A model generated the notes under the pieces. That model ran no database searches. It saw nothing but the letters and a program-made list of their open reading frames with translations, and was not told the DNA's origin. Positions 14,316 to 21,701 of a stretch of DNA of 35,506 nt are shown piece by piece. Both the position numbers and the translations under genes were made by a program. The stretch spans positions 1 to 35,506 of the forward strand of contig JAAYSO010000034.1 in assembly GCA_012523945.1 (NCBI GenBank), given 5' to 3'. The DNA is from Bacillota bacterium. Lineage in GTDB: Bacteria; Bacillota; Dethiobacteria; Dethiobacterales; Dethiobacteraceae. Each line of letters opens with the position of its first letter. Within the stretch, counting starts at the first letter, position 1.

Positions 14316-15437
14316 ATGATGCCGAAAAGTACAACTACGTGTTATTTTGCCGGCAGTAATACCCTGTACGGTTTTTATTCACTTTTTTCTTACATAACCA
14401 CAGAAAAAACTAAACGCTTTGTCATTATAAAAGGAGGTCCCGGAACCGGCAAGTCCACCATTATGCAAAAAATCAGCCGCCAAGCCCAGGACGCAGGTTT
14501 TGACGTGGAACTGTTTTACTGTTCCAGTGATCCGGACTCCCTGGACGGTTTATCCATACCCGACCTGGGGTTTGCCATTGTGGACGGAACGGCGCCCCAT
14601 ATAATAGACCCGCAAGTACCGGGTGCTTATGATGAAATTTTCAATTTGGGCCAATGCCTGGATGTTGTTAAATTAAGGGCACATAAAGACACAATCCAGC
14701 AACTTTCTCTCCAGAAAAAAAATTGGTTTACGCAAGCTTACCAGTACTTAAAAGAAGCGGGAACTGTGCTGGAAAAATTGCGCTGGCTCACAGGGCAGGC
14801 TATGGATTACCAGGCTGTAAACCGCATGACACAGAAGCTTTTATCTGAGTTAACTGCCGCCCTGCCGCCCCCGCAGGCAAAACCCTGTGAACGCCGCCTT
14901 TTTGCCGGCGCCGTTACCCCGGCCGGATTTATTAATCATTATCCCTCAATTTTGCAAAAGGCAAAGCGTTTTTATTTGCTGACGGGAGAACACGGCTCCG
15001 GGAAATCATTCCTGCTGGAAAGAATACGGCAAACAATTAAATTGACAGGCCATAGCCTGGAAGTTTTTTGCTGTCCCTTGGATCCCCGGCGCATTGATGC
15101 CATCATTATTCCCGTCCTAAAAACTGCTTTTGTCAAAGTAACTTACCCACATACTTTTGCCCTGGAGCCGACCCACCGCATCGAAGAGCAGACCACCATC
15201 GCCTTAAGCCGTTATGCTAAAGCTTCGCTCTTAAGGCATTATGCTGCGGAGCGAGAAGAAAATACAGAACGCCTGTGGTACCTTTTGGGGAAAGCAGTGG
15301 AAATGCTGGGCGGTGCAAAACGCAAGCATGGGCAACTGGAAAAATACTATCTTGACGCCATGGACTACAGCCATTCAGCTGCACTGCAGGATAAACTGCT
15401 GGCTGAGATTTTCCACGGTCAAAAGCTTATAAATTGA
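14316..15437 (+). CDS. Tandem P-loop ATPase of unknown function (PRK06851-like)
   Basis: 373-residue cytoplasmic protein with two nucleotide-binding repeats. The first Walker A is GGPGTGKST (residues 40-48) after FVIIKG; the second is GEHGSGKS (about 224-231) after FYLLTG. Both repeats then have a strand with Cys (ELFYCSSDPDSLDGL and EVFCCPLDPRRIDAI), so the halves look like an internal duplication. The second repeat has a shorter Gly-rich loop but keeps Lys-Ser. It matches, from memory, a conserved ATPase family of Clostridia and Bacilli with no known role. Start at 14316, since AAAGGAG precedes it. Single-gene unit between hinT (divergent) and a terminator. Confidence 0.85.
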   Translation: MMPKSTTTCYFAGSNTLYGFYSLFSYITTEKTKRFVIIKGGPGTGKSTIMQKISRQAQDAGFDVELFYCSSDPDSLDGLSIPDLGFAIVDGTAPHIIDPQVPGAYDEIFNLGQCLDVVKLRAHKDTIQQLSLQKKNWFTQAYQYLKEAGTVLEKLRWLTGQAMDYQAVNRMTQKLLSELTAALPPPQAKPCERRLFAGAVTPAGFINHYPSILQKAKRFYLLTGEHGSGKSFLLERIRQTIKLTGHSLEVFCCPLDPRRIDAIIIPVLKTAFVKVTYPHTFALEPTHRIEEQTTIALSRYAKASLLRHYAAEREENTERLWYLLGKAVEMLGGAKRKHGQLEKYYLDAMDYSHSAALQDKLLAEIFHGQKLIN

Positions 15438-15440
15438 GAA

Positions 15441-15476
15441 AAGGCATACCTGTCAAGGCATGCCTTCATTGTTTTT
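15441..15476 (+). terminator. Rho-independent terminator after the tandem P-loop ATPase
   Basis: AAGGCAT (15441-15447) pairs with ATGCCTT (15460-15466), with an inner CCT/AGG pairing and GTCA loop, then CATTGTTTTTATTTTT. The T-run overlaps the last codons of the convergent gene. Confidence 0.7.
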
Positions 15477-16017
15477 ATTTTTGCGGAATTTCATCCGCTA
15501 TGGTTGCTTGTGTGTTTTCTATAATAATTTGGTCTAATGCATTTCCTTTTTTATCAACAAAATTCCAAGTTACTATTCCTTCCTCCAGCATAACTTGTGC
15601 CGCCGGTAAAGTTATCACCTGGTAGTGATCCCGTTTAGGGTTGACACGCACTTGCACAGTGAGTTGCCCCTCATCCACATTTTGCAGCTTTACATCCTGG
15701 ACTTCAGCGTGTAAAGCAAACAATGCCACTTCATGCTGCGGCTGGAAAGGATAATTGGGCAGGTTTACCGACCAGTCTTCTGCAATTTGAGCCCAGCTTT
15801 CACCGTCTACTGCCAGGCGGAAAGTAGGAGTATCCTTCCTTTCGCCTTTATCAGCGGTAGTGAAGCTCACCTCACTAGTTTTGGCAGCTTCTTCCGGCGC
15901 TACAGTAGGGCTGGCCCGGAAGGAATCATATACCGACAGCGACACCAGGAGCACCAGGAGGAATAGCAGCGGCAAAAGCCGACGCGCTTCCACCACAAAC
16001 ATTTTATTCTTGGCCAT
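15475..16017 (-). CDS. Membrane-anchored protein of unknown function
   Basis: 180-residue product. The N-terminus is basic (MAKNKMFVVEARR), followed by one helix (residues about 14-31, LLPLLFLLVLLVSLSVYDSF) and an extracytoplasmic domain. The latter has alternating strands (FRLAVDGESWAQIAEDW, GQLTVQVRVNPKRDHYQVI, TLPAAQV) that recall, loosely, the PrcB-like fold; this is not a firm match. The ATG at 16017 follows GAGGTGGAAAAGG; an upstream start at 16056 would put 13 charged residues ahead and is less likely. It is divergent from the histidine kinase gene, with a 160-base gap that holds no promoter I can call with confidence. Confidence 0.75.
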   Translation of the reverse strand: MAKNKMFVVEARRLLPLLFLLVLLVSLSVYDSFRASPTVAPEEAAKTSEVSFTTADKGERKDTPTFRLAVDGESWAQIAEDWSVNLPNYPFQPQHEVALFALHAEVQDVKLQNVDEGQLTVQVRVNPKRDHYQVITLPAAQVMLEEGIVTWNFVDKKGNALDQIIIENTQATIADEIPQK

Positions 16018-16177
16018 CCTTTTCCACCTCTCTTCCGCCTGTCTTTTCCAATTCAATCCTATTCGGCAAGTACCAAAAATATGTCTTTGTTTTTGAAAAT
16101 CTTGGACACGCCCACAAGGGATAACGCTTTAAACTGTTGAAATAATTAAGCAGCTAAGATAAAAATAGGTGAAAGAT

Positions 16178-17308
16178 ATGAATAACCTCACAGATTTTCT
16201 TATGAAACATTTTTTTGCGGAACGCTCTTTTTCTCCCCTGGTGAAAATTTCAGTTTTCCTGGCAACATTAATTTTTTCTTTTATTTTCATTTATCTGATT
16301 TTTCTTAATCACTTTTCTACAGCCGAAGCCCGCCTTATTCTTTATATCTTTTATCTCATCATTTTTTACGGCACCTTTTTTTGTGGCTTTTGGCCGGGAT
16401 TTTTGCTGGCAACCATCTGCAGCATACCGGCAATTAAAGTCATAGGAGCAAATTTTCTGCAACATGGCTTTATCACCGCGTCTGATATGGAAATCCTCCC
16501 CTTTGTCGCTTTTTATTATTTAGTTGCCATCGCTGTGGACTGGTTCCGCGTTATTATTGAAAGACTGAAATCACAGTTGGAAGAAAATAAACGTCTGAAC
16601 GAACAAACACGGCAGATGGAAAAACTGGTTCTGGCCGGGGAAATTGCCGCCGGCATTGCCCACGAAATCAGAAACCCGCTTACGGTAGTCCAAGGCTATA
16701 TCCAACTGCAAGCCGCCAAACATAAACATGAGCAAAATGAAAGCGCAACATATGCTTTAATTCTGTCTGAACTTAAACGGGCCAATCAGATTATTAGCGA
16801 ATTTTTAAATTTCAGTCGCCCGCACCAGCCGTCAAAAAAGCCGATCCAGCTTACTGAAATTATTAAAACTACAATCTCTTTAATGTCTGCCGAATCGCAG
16901 GTCCGGAACATAGAAATTCTTCTCCAAAGCAAAGAACTTCCGTTCATAAATGCAGACCCGGGTCAGATGATACAGGTATTTATGAACCTTTTTACCAATG
17001 CCATGCAGGCCATGCCTGATGGGGGAAAAATTACTGTTGAAACCGGCTACAGTACAGAAGAAGACCAAATCATTATTCACATCCATGACACCGGTCACGG
17101 TATCCCGCAAGAAAGTTTGGAGCGCATTTTCACACCTTTTTTCACCACAAAAGACCATGGAACCGGGCTGGGGCTTTGGATGACACAAGCTATAATCCTG
17201 GCACACGGTGGTCTGATTGATGTTACAAGTTCACAACAAGGTACCACATTTACAGTTGTCCTGCCTGTAGAGCAACAGGATATTCTGCCTATCTTCCCCC
17301 CAAATTAA
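16178..17308 (+). CDS. Membrane sensor histidine kinase, KinB/sporulation-kinase type
   Basis: 376-residue kinase. About four hydrophobic helices fill residues 18-128, without an obvious extracytoplasmic sensor domain; a coiled linker (about 128-150) leads to the HisKA domain. The H-box AGIAHEIRNPLTVVQGYIQL has the phosphorylated His at 162. The HATPase_c domain has the N-box QVFMNLFTNAMQAMPDGG, G1 HDTGHGIP, the F-box FTPFFTTK and G2 GTGLGLWM. The HEIRNPLT-V-GF/Y-QL pattern is that of KinA-KinE kinases feeding Spo0A, unlike the GHKL/HPK10-type AgrC. Start ATG 16178 (AGGTGAAAGAT ahead); a GTG at 16169 is possible. First gene of the agr-type locus. No response regulator lies nearby. Confidence 0.92.
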   Translation: MNNLTDFLMKHFFAERSFSPLVKISVFLATLIFSFIFIYLIFLNHFSTAEARLILYIFYLIIFYGTFFCGFWPGFLLATICSIPAIKVIGANFLQHGFITASDMEILPFVAFYYLVAIAVDWFRVIIERLKSQLEENKRLNEQTRQMEKLVLAGEIAAGIAHEIRNPLTVVQGYIQLQAAKHKHEQNESATYALILSELKRANQIISEFLNFSRPHQPSKKPIQLTEIIKTTISLMSAESQVRNIEILLQSKELPFINADPGQMIQVFMNLFTNAMQAMPDGGKITVETGYSTEEDQIIIHIHDTGHGIPQESLERIFTPFFTTKDHGTGLGLWMTQAIILAHGGLIDVTSSQQGTTFTVVLPVEQQDILPIFPPN

Positions 17309-17327
17309 TTTACGAAAGGAGTGTACC

Positions 17328-17804
17328 ATGGAAACTATGCCTGTCATTACGCTGGCTCTGCTCGCCTTTCCCGAAGGAATTTTAGCCCCGTCTCTAGGGC
17401 TGGTGCTTCTTGGCCAAAAACCTCGCCTTAAAACAGCAGTATTGATCGGTTTAATTTACATGGTAGGGGCTTTTATAGCCCGGCGTCTTCTGTTGTACGG
17501 TCTTCATAGCATTGGCTTACTTGTGCTTGTAGTTTTTATAATTTTGCACTTTTATAATTTACCGTTAAAAGCTGCCTGCGCCGCCAGTATCATTGCCTAT
17601 GCCTTTATCATCTTGGGTGAATCCCTGACTCTTCCCTTATTTATGCGCATTTTTTCCGTAACGATTGAAGAAATTTTAGCCGATACCTGGTTGCGGGTAG
17701 CCGCATCTTTGCCGAATCAGATTCTTCTCCTGCTTGTTTTTTGCTGCACTTACTACATTCGCGGCTTTCACAAAAAAAATACTAAAAACATGTTAATTAA
17801 TTAG
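17328..17804 (+). CDS. Polytopic membrane protein, possible stand-alone sensor domain of the agr-type locus
   Basis: 158-residue protein that is almost entirely membrane-embedded, with five to six hydrophobic segments (for example VITLALLAFPEGILAPSLG, AVLIGLIYMVGAFIA, IGLLVLVVFIILHFYNL, QILLLLVFCCTYYI), ending in a short basic tail. The outline (a glutamine-lysine-proline loop after helix 1; a LADTWLRVAASLPNQ segment before the last helix) resembles, from memory, the N-terminal input domain of kinases in agr loci of Peptococcaceae, here as a separate protein. It has no kinase domain. AAAGGAGTG precedes the ATG. It lies 19 bases after the kinase and 11 before agrB, so it is surely co-transcribed. 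Its function is inferred from position. Confidence 0.8.
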   Translation: METMPVITLALLAFPEGILAPSLGLVLLGQKPRLKTAVLIGLIYMVGAFIARRLLLYGLHSIGLLVLVVFIILHFYNLPLKAACAASIIAYAFIILGESLTLPLFMRIFSVTIEEILADTWLRVAASLPNQILLLLVFCCTYYIRGFHKKNTKNMLIN

Positions 17805-17815
17805 GGTTGGTAATA

Positions 17816-18418
17816 ATGAAAAAGTTTGTTAATTATCTGACTCGTGAATTGCAGTTGAGTGAAGAAAAAAGTGAAATCATCGAGTATGGACTTTTTTCCC
17901 TGCTTTATTCATGGCTGAGTATTTTCACAGCCCTGGTTTTAGGCGCCCTGTTTGGTCTCTGGCAAGAAACTATTGCCATCATGTTTATGGTCATGCTGTA
18001 CCGTAAGGTGAGCGGCGGGGCTCATATCGGTACTCCATTAGGCTGTTTAATTACCGGCACCGCCGCAATTTTATTGCTTGCCTCTTTCACCTCTGTCTTT
18101 GGTCCCAAACTTGCCGGCAATTTAATTTTTGCTATTCTGTCTCTGGCCATTACTTTCATCATCGCTTATATATGGGTCCCTGCAGACGTTCCGCAAAAAC
18201 CAATTACAGACCCTCAACAAATAAAAAAACTGCGGGCCCTTTCCTTTTGCCTCATATTGGCCTGGGGACTCGCAGGAATTTTCCTTTTTTGGCGTAGTCA
18301 GCAGTTTGCTTACTATTATTTTGCCGGAAATCTGGGCCTTTTATGGCAGTCATTTTTGTTAACCCCGCCCGGCTACAGCTTCACCGCCTATCTTGACCGC
18401 TTTTTTGTAAAAAAATAA
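17816..18418 (+). CDS. agrB: AgrB-family autoinducer-peptide processing protease
   Basis: 200-residue integral membrane cysteine endopeptidase that cleaves and cyclises AgrD-type pro-peptides. The signature RKVSGGAH (catalytic His70) and Cys77 in GTPLGCL keep the His-X6-Cys spacing of staphylococcal AgrB (His77/Cys84). The WVPADVPQKPI motif in the central loop is also diagnostic. Four to six hydrophobic helices follow. The ATG at 17816 is preferred to the TTG at 17807; the ribosome binding site is weak (AGGG about 12 bases upstream), suggesting coupling to the preceding gene. The agrD-like gene follows 73 bases later. Confidence 0.95.
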   Translation: MKKFVNYLTRELQLSEEKSEIIEYGLFSLLYSWLSIFTALVLGALFGLWQETIAIMFMVMLYRKVSGGAHIGTPLGCLITGTAAILLLASFTSVFGPKLAGNLIFAILSLAITFIIAYIWVPADVPQKPITDPQQIKKLRALSFCLILAWGLAGIFLFWRSQQFAYYYFAGNLGLLWQSFLLTPPGYSFTAYLDRFFVKK

Positions 18419-18491
18419 ATAGGAATAGAAGGATTTTCCAAGTCTGTATGGAATTATTTACAATAATGAACACAAAAAGGAGGCATTGGGA

Positions 18492-18617
18492 ATGAAAAGA
18501 AAATTGTTAGCCTTAATTGCCGCCCTGCTGGCATTTGTCGCTTTCAGCGGTGCTGCTTCAGCCTGCTGGGGTACTTTGTACCAGCCCGAGCTGCCTAAAG
18601 CTTTAAGAAAAAAATAA
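18492..18617 (+). CDS. agrD: AgrD-like cyclic lactone autoinducer peptide precursor
   Basis: 41-residue peptide preceded by AAAGGAGG 8 bases before the ATG, too short for ordinary ORF cut-offs. Layout fits the cyclic lactone autoinducer family: a basic, hydrophobic N-terminal helix (MKRKLLALIAALLAFVAF), a small-residue stretch (SGAASA), then the putative autoinducer core CWGTL (Cys25 to Leu29), then the charged tail YQPELPKALRKK, which resembles the PE-P-x-L recognition tail of AgrD peptides cut by AgrB. The predicted signal is a five-residue thiolactone ring, possibly with upstream residues; exact ends are unknown. Last gene of the locus. Confidence 0.88.
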   Translation: MKRKLLALIAALLAFVAFSGAASACWGTLYQPELPKALRKK

Positions 18618-18628
18618 GCCTGGCTTAT
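18614..18628. repeat. Perfect inverted repeat over the agrD stop codon
   Basis: ATAAGCC-T-GGCTTAT, a 15-base palindrome with a single central base, overlapping the stop codon at 18615-18617. It could be a DNA-binding site or part of an mRNA end structure; the true terminator is downstream. Confidence 0.45.
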
Positions 18629-18681
18629 ACTTATCACTGAAATTTGCAGAATATACAGAATAGGCGGACTTTTTACCTCCT

Positions 18682-18735
18682 CCACCTTGTGCCGGAAACT
18701 TTTACTTCCGGCACAAGGTGGAATTATTTTTTTAT
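18682..18735 (+). terminator. Strong rho-independent terminator of the agr-type locus
   Basis: A perfect 16-base stem: 18682-18697 (CCACCTTGTGCCGGAA) with 18706-18721, and an 8-base loop, then AATTATTTTTTTATT. The T-run overlaps the last codons of mtaB on the other strand. On the minus strand no T-run follows, so mtaB may use it only weakly. Confidence 0.92.
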
Positions 18736-20016
18736 TTCGCCTTCCACACCGTCGGCAGTGGAGGCTGTAATTAAAACAGGCAAAATTGCACCCAAGTACC
18801 GTTCAGTACCGGCGACAAAAACACGCACATACTGCTCTGTAAAACCGGAAATTTTGCCTGCATGGGCTTCTTCAAATAAAACATCAACCATTTTACCTTC
18901 AAAACGTTTATGGTAGGCAGCCGCCAGTTCCTGGCCTATAGCGGTTAACTCCTGACTGCGCTTATTTTTTACCGGTGCCGGAACCTGTCCGGAAAATTTT
19001 GCCGCCGGTGTGCCCTGTCGGGGTGAATATTTAAACACATGCAGCCGGCTAAAGGCGGCTGCACGGACCACTTTCACCGTATTGGCAAATTGCTCCTCTG
19101 TCTCGGTGGGAAAACCCACCATCACATCAGTGGTTAAAGCCAAGTCAGGCAGCCGGGAACGCAGCCAGGAAACCAGGCGTAAAAATTCCCGAGCCGTATA
19201 GCGGCGGTTCATGCGGCGTAAAATCTCATCGTCTCCACTTTGTAAAGGCAGGTGCAAATGATGGCAAATCTTTTTCTCCTGTAGCATAAGCTCTACCAAT
19301 TCAGCAGTAACTTCAGTAGGCTCCAGGGAGGAAATACGAATTCTTTCCAGGCCTTCAACCTGTACCAGTTCCCGCAGTAAATGGCAGATATTGATCTCAC
19401 CGTCCAAATCATCGCCATAACTGCCCAAGTGTACCCCGGTGAGAACAAGTTCGCGAAATCCTTGCCGGGCCAGTTCTTGTGCCGCCTGTACAGCTTCGGC
19501 CGGCGGGCGGCTGAAAATGGGTCCCCGGGCGTAGGGCACAATACAATAGGTGCAAAACTGGCGGCAGCCTTCCTGCACTTTTAAAAAAGCCCTGGTGCGT
19601 CCTTGACTTTGTGCCGCCTCCAAGTCTTCAAATCCGTGTTTTTCTGCCAGGGGAAGTACATAATTAATACGCTCCTCTTTAGCCTGCTCAATCAGCTCCG
19701 GCAGTTTCTCCCGGGCATGTGTCCCAATTACTAAATCTACTTCCGGCAAATTAAACACATCCTCCGCTGAAACCTGGGCGTAACAGCCGGTAACCACAAT
19801 CACCGCCTCAGGATTTTTGCGGCGGGCACGGCGGATCATCTGGCGTGATTTCCTATCACTTAAATGCGTGACCGTGCAGGTATTAATAATATAAACATCG
19901 GCATGCTCGTCAAAACTAACCTGCCGGTAGCCGCTGCGCTGCAAAAGCTCCTGCAAGGCTGCCGTTTCCGTCTGATTTACTTTACAGCCCAATGTGTAAA
20001 ATGCTGCTGTTGCCAT
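18724..20016 (-). CDS. mtaB: tRNA t6A37 methylthiotransferase MtaB
   Basis: 430-residue radical-SAM enzyme that adds a methylthio group to t6A37 of ANN-decoding tRNAs. The N-terminal UPF0004 domain starts TLGCKVNQTETAAL, with further cysteines in NTCTVT and VTGCYAQ for the auxiliary cluster; the radical-SAM motif is CRQFCTYC; a TRAM domain ends the protein. The CKVNQ start and absence of MiaB features favour MtaB. ATG directly follows the rsmE stop (TAA-ATG). It ends the chaperone operon. Confidence 0.95.
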   Translation of the reverse strand: MATAAFYTLGCKVNQTETAALQELLQRSGYRQVSFDEHADVYIINTCTVTHLSDRKSRQMIRRARRKNPEAVIVVTGCYAQVSAEDVFNLPEVDLVIGTHAREKLPELIEQAKEERINYVLPLAEKHGFEDLEAAQSQGRTRAFLKVQEGCRQFCTYCIVPYARGPIFSRPPAEAVQAAQELARQGFRELVLTGVHLGSYGDDLDGEINICHLLRELVQVEGLERIRISSLEPTEVTAELVELMLQEKKICHHLHLPLQSGDDEILRRMNRRYTAREFLRLVSWLRSRLPDLALTTDVMVGFPTETEEQFANTVKVVRAAAFSRLHVFKYSPRQGTPAAKFSGQVPAPVKNKRSQELTAIGQELAAAYHKRFEGKMVDVLFEEAHAGKISGFTEQYVRVFVAGTERYLGAILPVLITASTADGVEGEIKK

Positions 20017-20757
20017 TTACAGTCCTCCCAAATCACCCACTTGATATAAAGATAAAGCCACCGTAGTTATAGCCGCCGTCTCGGCCCGCAGAATCCGCGG
20101 CCCTAGCGTTACTACCTTTGCCCCTGCCACCCTGGCTGCTGCCGCTTCCGTTGCACTTAATCCGCCCTCCGGTCCGGTAATAAGCAGGATGCTTGCCGGC
20201 TTTTCTCCTTTTTGCATGATAGTAGCCAAAGAAATCCCCTTTTCTTCCTCCCAAAAAAGTAGCACCAGATCATAATGCGGAAAAACAGAAAGTAATTCAG
20301 TAAATTTTTGCGGCGCAGAAATGCCGGGAATAAGTGACCGGTGTGCCTGTGCCGCGGCAGAACGGATAATTTTTTGCCATCTTTTTAAGCGTGCTTCCTC
20401 TTTGCGGGCAAGCTTTACTACTGTACGTTCACTTTCAAAGGGCAAAAAACCGTGGACACCCAATTCCGTAGCTTTTTGCAACACAAACTCCGTTTTTTCC
20501 CCTTTTAAAAGTCCAAAGGCCAAATCAATTTTGGTGCGGGCTTCCGTACAAGGTAAAGCTTCCTGTAATGTACATACTACCCTGTCCGTTACAATTTTAT
20601 CTATTCTGGCTTGGTGGCAGGCACCCTTTTCATCACATAATGCCACAAGCTCTCCGGTTTTCAGGCGCAGGACGCGTATGGCATGGTGCGCATCATCACC
20701 ACATAGTACCACCGTCTGCCCTTCCCGCTGTTTTTGTCGGTAAAAAAACCTGTTCAT
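20017..20757 (-). CDS. rsmE: 16S rRNA (uracil1498-N3)-methyltransferase RsmE
   Basis: 246-residue SPOUT-class methyltransferase for U1498 of 16S rRNA. MNRFFY begins the PUA-like domain; the SAM-binding knot shows LLITGPEGGLSATEAAAA and LGPRILRAETAAI. The ATG at 20757 overlaps the prmA stop as ATGA and has GGAGGCAGG ahead; an in-frame start at 20787 lies inside prmA and is not needed. Confidence 0.95.
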   Translation of the reverse strand: MNRFFYRQKQREGQTVVLCGDDAHHAIRVLRLKTGELVALCDEKGACHQARIDKIVTDRVVCTLQEALPCTEARTKIDLAFGLLKGEKTEFVLQKATELGVHGFLPFESERTVVKLARKEEARLKRWQKIIRSAAAQAHRSLIPGISAPQKFTELLSVFPHYDLVLLFWEEEKGISLATIMQKGEKPASILLITGPEGGLSATEAAAARVAGAKVVTLGPRILRAETAAITTVALSLYQVGDLGGL

Positions 20758-21689
20758 TTTCCTGCCTCCAGGCATAATGCCGCCCACCGGCCGGCAATAA
20801 CTTTTTCCACCTCTTTATAACCGGCGGTCAAAAAGGCAGCCAAAACTTCTTCTTGCCGCTCCGAAATAATGCCGGATAAGATCAGTTTAGTTTTGGCATG
20901 CAAAACCCCAGGCAAGTGCGGCTGCAGCGCCAGAAGGATATCGGCAGTTAAATTGCCTAAAATAATGTCTGCACGGCCAAGTTTATGCCAAATTTCTTCC
21001 TGAAACAGGTTGGCCTGCAAAAATTCCACAGTCAAGCCGTTTAAGCAGGCATTTTCCTTACTTGCCCGTACCGCCAGTTCATCATGATCAACACCTAAAA
21101 CCCGGCCGGCCCCTAAAAGCTTGGCCGCCAAAGCAAGAATCCCCGAGCCGCAGCCTAAATCCAGCACGGTTTCACCACCGTGAAGATATTTTTCCAACAG
21201 TTCCAGGCATAATTGGGTGGTTTCGTGTGTTCCCGTACCAAAGGCCGCACCGGGATCTATCAGTAGTTTGAGCCTGTTTTCTGCAGCAACCTCTTCATAC
21301 CAGGCGGGAACAATCAAAAGCCGCTCACCTACCGGTACAGGGTGCCAGTAATCTTTCCAGGCATTCTCCCATTCATCTTCATCAACCACACAATGAAAAA
21401 GCTCTCCGGCAGCCAAACCGAATGCAGGCAACTGCCGTAAAAAAGCGCGCAACTCCTCTTCCCTGGGTGAACCTAAAAAAGAAACGGGGAAATACCCCCG
21501 TATCTCTGCAGTATTGGCTCCCATGTCCTTATGTTCGGGAAACAAATCACCCAAACCCTCCCGGCGGGCAAGTTCAAAATCACCATGTTCCTGTATGGCA
21601 ACACCGCCCGCTCCCAGTTCCACCAGTTTATTGGCAACAGCCTCAACACTAATCTGTTCCGTGCGGATAGTTACTTCCAGCCATTGCAA
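20754..21689 (-). CDS. prmA: Ribosomal protein L11 methyltransferase
   Basis: 311-residue enzyme that methylates ribosomal protein L11. The N-terminal substrate-binding domain begins MQWLEVTIRTEQISVEAVAN. The SAM motif is VLDLGCGSGILALAA, and GNLTADILLAL is the catalytic N-L/P-T motif; GAAFGTGTHETTQL is family-specific. It sits between dnaJ and rsmE as in Bacillus. Confidence 0.96.
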   Translation of the reverse strand: MQWLEVTIRTEQISVEAVANKLVELGAGGVAIQEHGDFELARREGLGDLFPEHKDMGANTAEIRGYFPVSFLGSPREEELRAFLRQLPAFGLAAGELFHCVVDEDEWENAWKDYWHPVPVGERLLIVPAWYEEVAAENRLKLLIDPGAAFGTGTHETTQLCLELLEKYLHGGETVLDLGCGSGILALAAKLLGAGRVLGVDHDELAVRASKENACLNGLTVEFLQANLFQEEIWHKLGRADIILGNLTADILLALQPHLPGVLHAKTKLILSGIISERQEEVLAAFLTAGYKEVEKVIAGRWAALCLEAGK

Positions 21690-21701
21690 AGTCCTCGCCC
21701 C

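Noticed and set aside
16080-16163. Promoter elements for the kinase operon (TTGAAA with TAAAAA)
   Set aside because: The transcription start would fall inside the ribosome binding site of the kinase; no other convincing pair was seen, so no promoter is called.
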